From NCBI RefSeq assembly GCF_000003605.2, contig NW_003119428.1, positions 568,750 through 624,421 on the forward strand: 55,672 nucleotides of DNA, written 5' to 3'. Both the position numbers and the translations under genes were made by a program. Positions 35,101-45,100 of the stretch are shown piece after piece; within the stretch, counting starts at the first letter, position 1; each line of letters begins with the position of its first letter. This stretch comes from Saccoglossus kowalevskii. Lineage: Eukaryota > Hemichordata > Enteropneusta > Harrimaniidae. Under the pieces are notes generated by a model. The model ran no database searches. It saw nothing but the letters and a program-made list of their open reading frames with translations, and was not told where the DNA came from.

Positions 35101-36593
35101 GTTGTCGAGGTAAAGGATTTGGAAAGGAGGCTTTATTGCTAATGATGAATTATGGCAAGTATACCAGACTCTAAACAATAAGGTTTAATAAAGTAGGGGG
35201 AGTCATCACCTACGCATACGTCAGATGGCCATGGCGTGTCATTGTTTACAAACAAGCGTCTACCCATGAGCCTTTACGTTTTTAGCGTGCGTTATCGTCG
35301 CTTGGGACTCAATTTCCACACGTGCACAGGTGACGACCCTCCCGCTTTAAAGTCACTTACATGTTTAGCTGTTGTAAATGCATGTATTTTGGTCAAATTT
35401 GTGGTGTTTTTTCAACAATTAGCCTAAAATAAGTCCATTCGTGATTATGAATAATTCACTGATATTAAACTACAATTATAACAACAGATTGCGTGTTTCA
35501 AATGGCTTCAATGATCTGTTGTTTGTAAAAATATATATTATCTTTTTGAGAAAGCCCAGGATTTTTATGTAACCTTGTGTATATCTTTGCCCATCCCAAC
35601 AGGTATACAAGAATTGAAAGTAAGAACCTACACTGCTAAGATTGGTTGCCAAAATGAAAACAGTCTTGCACTGTTTAAGAAGATTGGGTTTACTCAGGTA
35701 TGCCAAAAACAGCTTCTTCAATCTTAACTGAATTACAAATGAAAAAATTTAATCCTTATCCATGTACTTGACCAGATCTTGGTCAAAGATGAATGACCCT
35801 CATTAGAAACTTTAAAAAAAAAAAAAACTAAAATGGATTAGGAATGAGCATATTCAGGTTGAAGACAATTCATCTATTAAAGTTACACTCCAAGATCATT
35901 CCTAAAGACTTATTGGGGTCTTGGGAATGTAAAATTTATTATGTAAAATATTTGATGTAATAATTAGTAAAAATCAAAATTTCAACAATATTCAGCCTGT
36001 CTCAATGATAGTTTAGGGTTCATATAATTGCATGTTAAAATTTGTAAATGCCTTTGAACAGTGTTTAGACGCATGAACATTGACGATTCGTCTCTTAGTA
36101 CGACAGTGATTTGGAAACTATGCCGAATCTTTGCATTAACAGTCAGGCATCAGATACGTCACATAAAAGTGAAACTTTCAGATAAGTTCTTCTATGTGAT
36201 GATGGGGTCAACTCATGCACATGTCAGAACATTAGAATCTAATTTCACAATAACCACAGAAATACACCCACTCGTCTTGTTTCTAGCTTCCTCAAACCTA
36301 TACCAATTTTACACATGTGCCTAACATTTGCATAACATAATTGTCACACACACGGGTTCATAAGAAAGCAGTTTTTATAAAATGCTATAAAAGCCTTAAC
36401 AAAATGAAGTGCATACAATCAAGTACTTAATATAGTTTATTTTTATTTATTTAAGGTGTCATTGAGTGAAGTTTTTCAAGAAGTTACATTGGAATGTCAA
36501 ATTACTGAAGAAATATTTAAATGGTTGACATTGCAAACCCAGCATGCAGTACAAAAGTATTATACAGAAGAACAGATGGTCAGGAAAAAATAG
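29190..36593 (+). CDS. NAT9: N-acetyltransferase 9 (NAT9), GNAT family
   Basis: Six coding exons: 29190-29266, 32181-32350, 34230-34310, 35095-35154, 35603-35697 and 36456-36593, phases 2,1,1,1,0, giving 206 residues (human 207). The N-terminus MKLNENSLIEGKRVVLVPY matches human NAT9. Further blocks are YHEWMQSTELQTLTASEPLT, the GDVNLFF strand, AEIEIMIAENSCRGKGFGKE (the RGKGFG acetyl-CoA pyrophosphate loop of GNAT enzymes, about residues 117-122) and KIGCQNENSLALFKKIGFTQ. By family it is a cytosolic acetyltransferase; in flies NAT9 has been tied to microtubule stability. Introns are GT-AG except intron 4, which has a GC donor (TATG|GCAAGT at 35155). Intron 2 contains the 24-bp minisatellite and the assembly gap, which do not touch exons. 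Intron 1 has family A and C MITEs starting 41 bp after exon 1. The nearest AATAAA after the stop (36694-36699) lies inside a family-B MITE. Confidence 0.95.
29308..29473 (-). repeat. TTAA-flanked MITE-like element, family A, copy 2
   Basis: About 166 bp, inverted relative to copies 1 and 3. Ends are TTAAAGCGGAGGTGGTCGTC and GACAACTCCTCTTTAA. It lies in NAT9 intron 1. The open frames at 29196-29479 on the - strand are chance frames of this repeat and NAT9 exon 1 antisense. Confidence 0.8.
29510..29814. repeat. TTAA-flanked MITE-like element, family C
   Basis: About 305 bp between TTAA sites in NAT9 intron 1, 36 bp from a family-A copy. Inverted ends are TTAAAGGATGGTAGTCATCG with CACGCATGCGCAAG, and ACTTGCGCAG with GATGGCCATCC then CCTTTTAA. 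The GGATGG and GCGCA blocks recall families A and B, so the three may share one transposase source. Confidence 0.65.
30955..31290. repeat. Internally repetitive intronic segment
   Basis: Two loosely similar blocks each contain AGTCACAAATAAA/ATCATCACAAAATTG-like text, then TGACAGA(A/G)GTCCACC and an AT-rich tail (near 31070-31100 and 31195-31230), bounded by ACAACTATTCACAAAA and AAAAATTATTCACCC. It resembles the internally tandem element at 16884-17278 read on the other strand. The 96-codon - strand frame here is not considered a gene. Confidence 0.35.
32375..34095 (+). repeat. 24-bp minisatellite in NAT9 intron 2
   Basis: Tandem units of TCTACACACATAGTATGTCA plus CAGG, about 45-50 visible, with variants TCTATACACA, TGTACACACA and TTCTACACACA. 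The array degenerates at its right end (34020-34095). Because 24 is a multiple of three, two + frames and one - frame stay open for hundreds of codons (peptides such as MSQVYTHS and IVCHRSTH). These are not genes. The N block interrupts the array. Confidence 0.97.
32828..33327. other. Assembly gap of exactly 500 N
   Basis: The run is exactly 500 N with minisatellite units on both sides. A round number suggests a placeholder of unknown size, so the true array may be much longer or shorter. Confidence 0.97.
35185..35350 (+). repeat. TTAA-flanked MITE-like element, family A, copy 3
   Basis: About 166 bp in NAT9 intron 4, starting 30 bp after the GC splice donor. Ends carry GGGGGAGTCATCACCTACGC and CAGGTGACGACCCTCCCGCT then TTAA. 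The core (CATTGTTTACAAACAAGCG, CTACCCATGAGCC) matches copy 1. The left TTAA is followed by an extra T, so that edge is slightly uncertain. Confidence 0.78.
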
Positions 36594-36647
36594 TGCAGGG
36601 AAAAAACTATACATGTATATTGGTCTCAGTTCTATGTATAAAAGTTG

Positions 36648-36780
36648 TTAAAGCGCGGTGGTCGTCGCTCAACGCGTGGTCGAATTTCATGTAAATAAAC
36701 AATGCATTTTACACGCGTTGTATACGTCGCTATGAGTCCCATATCGAACAGGATGCGGCACGACGACTGCCGCCCTTTAA
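36648..36780. repeat. TTAA-flanked MITE-like element, family B, copy 2
   Basis: About 133 bp, starting 54 bp after the NAT9 stop codon. Ends are TTAAAGCGCGGTGGTCGTCG and CGACGACTGCCGCCCTTTAA; the core has TGTATACGTCGCTATGAGTC. It contains AATAAA at 36694-36699, so it probably lies in the NAT9 3' UTR. Confidence 0.75.
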
Positions 36781-37129
36781 TTTTAATAGACCAACATCAA
36801 GGATTGTGTAATTTTATAAACTAAAAAATTGTTTTGCATGCATGCATGGTATTGTTAATGCATTGTACTGTAAAACCATTTAATTGCACTATTTTGATCA
36901 TTTTTTTACTGGGTTTTAAGTTGACGAACTTAACAGGAATCAATGAACTTTGTTATTTTACATGTTCGTTTGGATTTAATTTAGCAGACTTCACTTATCA
37001 GTGAAAATAGCGAAATAAAAACCATAATATATGTACAATTAAATTCTACTGTTCATTCTCACTTTGCAAATTTATGCAGTACCCATCCGTGACCAATATA
37101 TATGCTAGTGTGGTGTGTGTGTATATATA

Positions 37130-37310
37130 TATATATACCTGTATACATACGTACGTGACAGAGAAATTAAGACACTACTACATGAGTAAAGTTCACTCGA
37201 CAGTACTGTTTCGTAAGATACATGGAGTACCTCACTCATCAGGAGTTAAGACTTTATTAAATAAACCACCGAAACAGACTATTTTATACCTGTATATATA
37301 TCCATTAAAT
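37130..37310 (-). mobile_element. Penelope-like element fragment carrying a hammerhead ribozyme
   Basis: A short segment bounded by two copies of TATACCTGTATA (about 37134 and 37287) encloses a complete hammerhead motif on the - strand. Such motifs are a hallmark of the terminal repeats of Penelope-like retroelements and of related short non-autonomous elements in many animals. No reverse transcriptase or GIY-YIG endonuclease frame is present, so this is a remnant or a non-autonomous copy. Confidence 0.55.
37188..37255 (-). ncRNA. Type I hammerhead ribozyme
   Basis: On the - strand, CTGATGA lies at 37242-37236 and GAAA at 37212-37209. Stem II pairs GUGAGGUA with UAUCUUAC (8 bp including wobbles) around a 7-nt loop. 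Stem III is a short ACAG/CUGU helix with a UA loop. The cleavage triplet GUC is at 37201-37199. Stem I pairs ACUC with GAGU, then after an internal loop AAAGU with ACUUU. All catalytic-core positions expected of a hammerhead are present, and stem I keeps the internal loop used for loop-loop contacts in natural type I ribozymes. Activity is predicted, not shown. Confidence 0.85.
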
Positions 37311-37414
37311 GCAGAGATTTGAGACGACAGAATATGAATAAATAGCTCTCCTAAAATAAGCTACATGTATATTTGTAAACAATAGACACTGAGTCAGGAG
37401 GCTTTCATGGTAAA

Positions 37415-37622
37415 GCATAATACTTTATTTTCGCTCAGAATTAATTTTCGCTATTTTCGCTGAAGAAATGATTCAGTGAAAATAAAATCTATCGAATATA
37501 TCTTTTTTCCTATATTTTACACTCAACTTGTCAAAAATCAGTGAAAATAAATTCCATACAAAACACCCTAAATGTCTTTTCAGCCAAAATTAATTCCAGC
37601 TAAAATAAAGTATTTTACAGTA
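37415..37622. repeat. Palindromic MITE-like element, family P, copy 4
   Basis: About 208 bp. The right end AATAAAGTATTTTACAGTA is intact; the left end is eroded (ATAATACTTTATTTTCGCTC). It is closest to copy 1 in shared CTTTTCAG and CACCC blocks. Confidence 0.8.
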
Positions 37623-38864
37623 CACAAATTGTTTGTTGGGGGGGGGGGGGTCAATCAAAGTTGAAGATAAGGTGCTATAAATATGTCCATGAGTGATCCT
37701 TAAACACTGTGTTAGGTAAAAAAACAACAACCATGAAATAAAGCATTCTAATGAATATCTGTTTAAATACGCTACAACTCCAATAAATATGTTTGGCAAA
37801 TGTTCTGATTCCTAAATGAACCACTAAAACAGTCGTGAAGTGTCGTTGCTTATTTGCAAAACGTGTATTACGTGCTTATTACACCTTTGTATACGACAAT
37901 GACCTTGGTACTTTCTGTTTTTGCAATAGAATATCAAACATGGAATTCATGATAACCATCTATCTCTCCTGAAGTCTCTCTCTCATGAAGTATGGTGAAG
38001 TTGCATGTGCCTGTTCTATTGCTCATAATTATACTTTTTGTTTGCTTTATAGTTAAATACCTGGCAAAAATGTAGCCTCATACTTGACTTAATATAATTA
38101 TAATGCATACTATTTAATAATATCAAAGAAAGCTTAGAAAGAACTCCTGTGTGCTGAGAGTATATTAAAAATTAATTTAAAATTTTTAAACAAGGAGCTT
38201 GGCAACTAATATTTGTCTATTTGAGATGCGCAACGTGAAAACAATGTGACGCACAGTATTGAAGTTTATAATACTTGCAGATAATAAATTTAAATCAGAT
38301 TTTTTTGAGAAATTTGCTAATAATAACAATCAATATGCTTGTTTTTTTCAACATTAAATTAATCACGTCTGTGGATTACGCCAGAGTATCTATGAACCAA
38401 ATTTCAATGATGATTATTCGTATTATGCAAATGAATCAATTAGTATGCTCAAGTTTCAATTCAAAACTAATTAGGTTTTTAGCATCGTTCCCAGGTACTT
38501 ATTTACAAAGTCTTATTGAAATACAATACTAGTAATTGGTTTTTGAGATATAGGTAGAAAATTGGGTAATTATTAGTTTCATTGAAATGGGACGATTAGT
38601 ATTAGATTAGATATCAGTGTAAAAGCCGAAAACTGGCTAATTATGCAAATTAGGTTATTGATATGCATGAAGTTTAAACAAAAACCATTCAGGGATGTTC
38701 ATTGTCCTATGACATCCATGTAAATTCTATTGAAATGTGATGATTGGTATACAAGATATAATCAGTGGAAAGGCTGAAAATTGACTACATACATACAGAC
38801 AGACAGATAGGGTAACCACAAAGACTCTGTCAAAAAGCAGTTCCTTATGTTTTTTTCCTTTCAG

Positions 38865-38942
38865 GAATTACATTATCTAGTAACTGATCAAGATAAATTG
38901 ATGGGAGAAATTATCTTGATTCCATTAGTCAAAATAGGCTGA
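38865..38942 (+). other. Possible terminal exon-like segment
   Basis: A pyrimidine tract and CAG (38862-38864) precede 25 codons, starting ELHYLVTDQDKLMGEI, and a TGA. The phase (0) would allow joining to NAT9 exon 5. It lies 2.3 kb beyond the NAT9 stop and shows no likeness to the NAT9 C-terminus. It could be an alternative last exon or chance. Confidence 0.15.
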
Positions 38943-41274
38943 CTTTCTACATCATGTTTCAAAGCAGATCGATTTGATTCACCCGTTTGCCCACGTCTTG
39001 TCCATTGGAGATGACTCTAGAACGACAGTACTGGGGTTGACTGTAACACACATTGGCGAAACCTCATTATTACGTCAGTTTATTCTTAATACTGACGATA
39101 CCCTGAAGAGGTTTGTTGCGCTTGTGAACAAATTTTGCAGCAACTAGTAAAGAGATAAAAAGATGAACACAACATGCTGTTAGTCATGCAAGAAGAATCA
39201 AGTAGGAACTCGATGGTTAATAAGGTTAATATTAAATTAATAATTGAAAGTATATATATATGTAATAATTGTTTTCATGAAAGGAAATAATACTACTGAA
39301 ATTGACCGAATTAATTAGTCAGGGCTTAGGTATGAAAGCATCATGTTTCAGTTCCAGCTTACCCACAACAGAGCTAGATAATACTTTTTCTGTCGAGTAT
39401 AATCAACTTCTGCAATTTAATATCCCAACCAAATAAAGATGTAATGTATTTCTGTAAAATTGTGAACCCCCATTTTTTTTTTTTAGGCAAAGACAAAGAA
39501 CGACACATCGCAATGAGCTTCTCAAACTGGAAGGTACCTTCAACAGATACAAAATGATTTTTCTGTTTTTGATCATTTTTTCAAACATTTTGTTATTTTT
39601 GTGAATTCAATATGATCAATGTAGCCAATTTCAATGTACAAAATAAACATTCATTTTGTTTGATTTATCAAAAACAAATGAAAGTAATACAAACCAAATT
39701 TTAAAGTAATTGGGCAAGTGGTTTTAGAGAAGCTATATTTTTACTTACTAATAGTTTTCTTTTAATCCAAATTCATAACTCAGAATTGTTTGCATGAATT
39801 TGTTGAAAGCATATGCATGATGAAAATATGAAAACTCAATAAGTTTAACAGTTTGAACTCGCCAAAATGTTGATGCAACATTTGCAAATGCATTCATTTA
39901 ATTTTTACTACCTACATTTCTGCTCAATATTTAATACTAAAAAAAATATATTAAGGATAAAATTCCTTGGGTTTATTTCATAAAAGGTTCCCAGAGTTCA
40001 CACAAAGAATGAATTAATGAATGTGGTTAAAAAAAATGATTTGATTCTGGTCAGCAAAAAACATTCTATTTTAGGACCAGGAAAAATATCCTTTTTTTTA
40101 GCCTTAATGTTAGTAATGGGATGCATAATGTACCAAGAACTATACAAAGAGAAAAAGCGAATAAACAAGCCATGCATGGCACAGTCCCTGTTAGTTGTCA
40201 AATTTAAAACTTTTCACCATTCGGCCATCTTGAATCAGATCGTGAAACAAATTGATATGCATATATGTATATTATTATTATGTATTTGTGATTTTTGAAT
40301 GTAATCGGGCCAGGCAGATGCACGGATGGATGCAAGCACAGAGGTCAATACATAAGTCCCCGTTTTCAGACTGTGTTCGAACAGGGAATAATAAAATAAA
40401 CTGATCTAAAAAAAAAAAAAAAAAAAAAATTTTTTTTAAAACAAAACCTAAAAAAAAAAAAATCACACCATCTTGAATATTTCATTTTCACTCGGAATGG
40501 GTAAATCAGTGAATATATCTAGAGAAATAAATTACTTCAGACAAACCAAAAACACACAATGTACATGCAATACATTTTAAACAGATTTCTTTGAAAAACA
40601 AATTTGAGCAAGTCATATCATTAAAAAAGTTTACAAATTTGATTATAAAAATTCATTGTTTGTTGAGATTTCCTCCATTTATAAAATACATCGACTGGTT
40701 TACACCACCGCAAACTATATCTAGTTTAATTGCAATCTAACATATTAGAAAATTGTCTGTAACACAAGTTACCGATACGATTGATTACCAGGATGTATCT
40801 GGAACAAGATTTGTACCCTAGAGGCATATAGCATATGGATACCAAATTTTAAGTTAAAAACTTTAACACACTAAAAATTCATAAAATATCCTTAACTACT
40901 TATAAAGTACAATTGTCGGGGGGAAAAAAGCATGATTGTTAATATTCTTTGTAAAATGGAAACACACAATTTTGTTTTTAAACATTGAAGGAATTCTAGC
41001 AATTGTTTTATATATATAAAATTCTGAAATACAATTAAAGCTTTCAATGATGAATTACATACAGGCTACAGTGACATCATCATCACATCATCATCACATC
41101 ATATCATATCATTTGACATGGTTCCATGGGAGATTAAAAACTTGTGTAAAATACATTGTTTGCAGGACATCAACCCTTTAACACAATAATTTTATTGGCT
41201 AAATTTCACCTGTTTCAATATTTCTTTTCAATATTCTTTTTTTTTTTATAATTCTGTGATAGTCACTCGAAGGG

Positions 41275-41415
41275 TTAAATGGATGGTGGTCGTCATACAA
41301 CGCATGTTTAAATTTCGAATTTCATGTTAAACAGAACGATGTATTTCACATGTGTCGTATACGTCAATATGGTCCCCACATTGAACAGGACAGATCACTA
41401 ATCAATGCCCTTTAA
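41275..41415. repeat. TTAA-flanked MITE-like element, family B, copy 3
   Basis: About 141 bp between TTAA sites; ends GGATGGTGGTCGTC and CAATGCCCTTTAA; core CGTATACGTCAATATGG. It is the most diverged copy and lies about 440 bp beyond the putative ADAP polyadenylation signal. Confidence 0.65.
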
Positions 41416-42127
41416 AGCAAAACACTGATCGCTTGAAATAAACATACATGTCTTGACAACTGCAGTATAAAAGACATGAAACTGACAATGACAATAACTG
41501 TTTTTCCACAAAAAAACTGAATATACTGAATCTTGTGAATATATATTATATTAGCAGATTACAAATATTCAATTCAATTCCGATTCAGAATCAAACCAGA
41601 TTTCAAGAGAACAAGTAGATTTGTCAAAATTACCAATTATTTAACTGAACAGTTTTTATCGTCCAAACTTGATTATTAAAATACAAATTGAAGATTTTTA
41701 AAAGCAAACTGGTCCGATTGTTAGGTGTTAAGGTTTGGTATCCAATCAGACACAGTCTTGTATTAAACTAGCTTTGTAAGAATAAAATAAATCAAAATGA
41801 CTGGAACAGATAGTGACCAATTTTATAAATAGAGGATGAATTAATTTTTAGTTTATTAACTTTAAATTTATTGAAATGTTAACACAATAACAACTACAGT
41901 GTCACAGAATAAAAAAATTTAGATGTGAAGAATCTGGTTAGAATAAAATGATGGAATTCAGATTTTTGCAATAGTTTTAATCAATCATATTCTGAGTAAT
42001 CATATCATTTTTTTATGATATTGAATACACAATACTGTTGATCTCAGTCTGTTAACTATGATATATGTCGCATGTGTGAAAAACTGATGTTTTACTAATG
42101 TCTACTAGTACAGAAATTTCTAAATTG

Positions 42128-45100
42128 TCAGCGTTTACGTTTGGTGTTAAACCTACCACATTGGTCTTGTGGGTACAACACTCTATCTATTGTTTTCCTA
42201 AACATGTTAATCCAATCCTCCTGGTCCTGTTTGGTTTCAGCGCAGAAATAATAGTCCCTGTCTGGTGTAACCAGCGTAAAAGGGAACGAATTTGTCACTT
42301 GATTTATGCCTTGGGGAAAACCTTCTCGTATATTGTACCCGTCCCCTTTATATCCAATGAACACTTCCCCTTTGGCGTGGGCATTCTGCGGACAAACAGT
42401 AAATGAATAATGACCACAAGAAAACTTTAAAATAAATAATTTAACTGCAATGAATGGCTTTAAAGTCACATATACCGTGGCACGATACATATTTTGAATC
42501 ATTCATGTCACAAACTGAACACATTGATTACGGAAAATCATGACAAAATCAATGTGTTGCGTTTAATAGTAACTGTATTATTCATGATCCTAGGCTTTTG
42601 AATGCAAATAATGACAAATTTATTCAACAAAATGAATTTTTGGCAAATTTTATCAACACTTCGGATAAAGAACTGTAGGCAATGGGAAACAATGTCCATT
42701 TGGTCCAAAATTAATGTTAAAAAAATTAATAAAAAAAATTTTGAGCTCAATGCAATGTCTTATACACAAGCTTGATTTGTTTTGAAATAATTTGATTTTG
42801 TGTTATTCTACTTAAATTCAAATTTGTATCTCAAATATTTCTGCAAATGAAGTCTGATTTAGTTATATTGTAACCAATTCACATTTTTCATCTTGCCAAA
42901 AAGATTCTGCTGGTGGTGGCCATGACAAGTTTAGTTGCCATTTTGAATTTTATAGATCAAGGGAGATTATGATGTACCGAGGTACCGGTAGTTGTCAAAA
43001 GATGGTAAAGAGAAAGAAAATATAACTTAACACTTACTAAAGCATCAGAGAAATACATTAATCTTCTGTCATCAAGTGTGAACCATCTTTTCTTAAAACC
43101 GGTTCCTCTTGGTCCGGTTTTATACAACTGTCCTTCTATTTTGTAATCCCTGGTTAATTTATTGTTCAACTACAGACATACAAGGGGAACAGAATTTATA
43201 ATACTAAACATAAATAAGGATTTAATCATTGAGTCACGGATCCATTTTTGTAAACGCACTGAACTACCAGGATATGCAATTTAGTTACACTGGGCAACAC
43301 TTGCTTTCAGCCAATCAAATTCTTGTATAAGCATTTTTGAGTTTTTTTCTCAAAATTGAAATTTTTTGTTTCCTCATCCATTCACATTTTTCATACTCTC
43401 ACTAGCTTTATTTTCGCTATACCCCCAATATACCCTTCATCCTTTTTTTAGTTCCTTCTGTTATCAAGCAAGGCTAAGCATTTCACTCACATCACATGGG
43501 ACCCATATTGAACACATGACAGACATTCCAATTTGTCATCACATGTCTTGAATTTCTTCCGAGAATATTTAAAAGTTTACTCTCAATTTACACATACAAA
43601 AACAGCAAGATTGTTTATTAGGTTTTCACATTTGCATATAATTTGCATACAATGTCCAATATAAAGTTATGCTTTTTATTCTTTGAATATCTCCATAAAA
43701 TTGGTATACCATCCCTTGATGTTCATTTGCTCAATATTTTTGTCAGGTATGATGAATTTATCTGTTTCAAAAAAAATAACTAAAAAAGCAGTTTGATATT
43801 CACAATTTCTAAAAGGCTGAACGGCGGCCATTTTGACCCCCCCCCAAATATGGTGTTAAATGGTGATAAAAACAAAAGTCATGAAAATTCATAACCACTA
43901 TTTTGAGAGTTTAAAGTAACACAGTGATATACACAAAGCATCTTTCACCAAACATCACCAGTAAAGTGCATAAATTCTGAAGAAATCTAAATTGAATAAT
44001 ACAAAAAATATAAAACAGTATACAATCGATATTTTGTTGAAGAGGGTATTAAATTAGAAAACTCAAGTATGGCGGTTTGACTGCTTGCACTGTCAATCGC
44101 TATAGACCAAAGCATGTACGGTATAATTCCTGACAAACCAAATACTTACATCGTCATCGCTGGCACCAGGGTAAGCGGTTTTCAGTCTGTTATAGTTAGC
44201 TGATCGTATAGCATTATACCAATCAACTATATCCTAGAGGAATAACAATAGACAACAAAAGTATTTATAATTAAATGTAATGTTTACTACACCATTCAGG
44301 TGTTTTAGCATATTTGGTTGGTATACCACAGTATTGATTTGAACGTAATTAATATTCCTACTTTTTACAATGACTGTTCAAGTGAATTGCTGAATTTTTG
44401 CTATCATTTTCGTTTATTATTTCAATGCGAGGATAAAATGTAATAAATATCGCTAACAATTTCTACTCCAGTAAAGTTTCATTGATGTAAGGTACATTTA
44501 AGCGCCATTGTCAACTTTCAACACCATCTACAAATTGAGTTTCTACAGTTTGCTCCTCTCCACCTAAAAATACTGATATAAATTTGACAAACCTTTTGAT
44601 CAAAAACTAAAAGCAATATCTGAAACTGTATGATTGAAAATGAAATATTATAAAATGTGAAAATATTTGCACTGAATTTTGGCTCTTTATATTAAATTGC
44701 TTTTTAATCTTTTCACCACTTGTTCCCTATTTTCATCACAAATTCACAAAATAGTCCCGTTTATAGTCTGCACCTTCCTTCAGAAGATTGGGACAAATAT
44801 AGCCAAATTTTTTGAGTAAAAACTGAAAATTCACTAAATTTTTGCCTGTTGGCTCCAAAATTAGGGTTCATTTCAAAAAATATTTAAGAATACGAGAAAA
44901 AAGTGCAGACAAATTTGGACGAGAAAGTCTGGTAGTGAAAAGGTTAATCGATATTACCTGTCCGTCATCACTATAGACATAAATATTCCTTGTGCTTCCA
45001 TCTTTAATAAAAGATAACTGCATACCGTTGGGATTTCCTATCTTGTCTGGACAGAATGTGGCATTTACCTCAGATAAATTTATTGAACACTTTGGTTGAT

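Larger units (their letters stand above)
36594..42127. other. Convergent NAT9 / ADAP spacer
   Basis: This 5.5-kb region has no convincing gene. It holds two family-B MITEs, one family-P copy, a Penelope-type hammerhead ribozyme, an AT-rich decayed repeat at about 38270-38820 ending in CAGACAGACAGATAGG, long A and T tracts (about 40408-40460) and a CATCAT microsatellite at about 41075-41115. A G13 run sits at 37636. The ADAP polyadenylation signal on the - strand is at 41857-41852. The open frames at 39998-40466 are AT-rich chance frames. Confidence 0.55.

Noticed and set aside
41075-41115. CRISPR-like or regulatory array of CATCAT units
   Set aside because: It is a short imperfect microsatellite without spacers, in a eukaryotic spacer.
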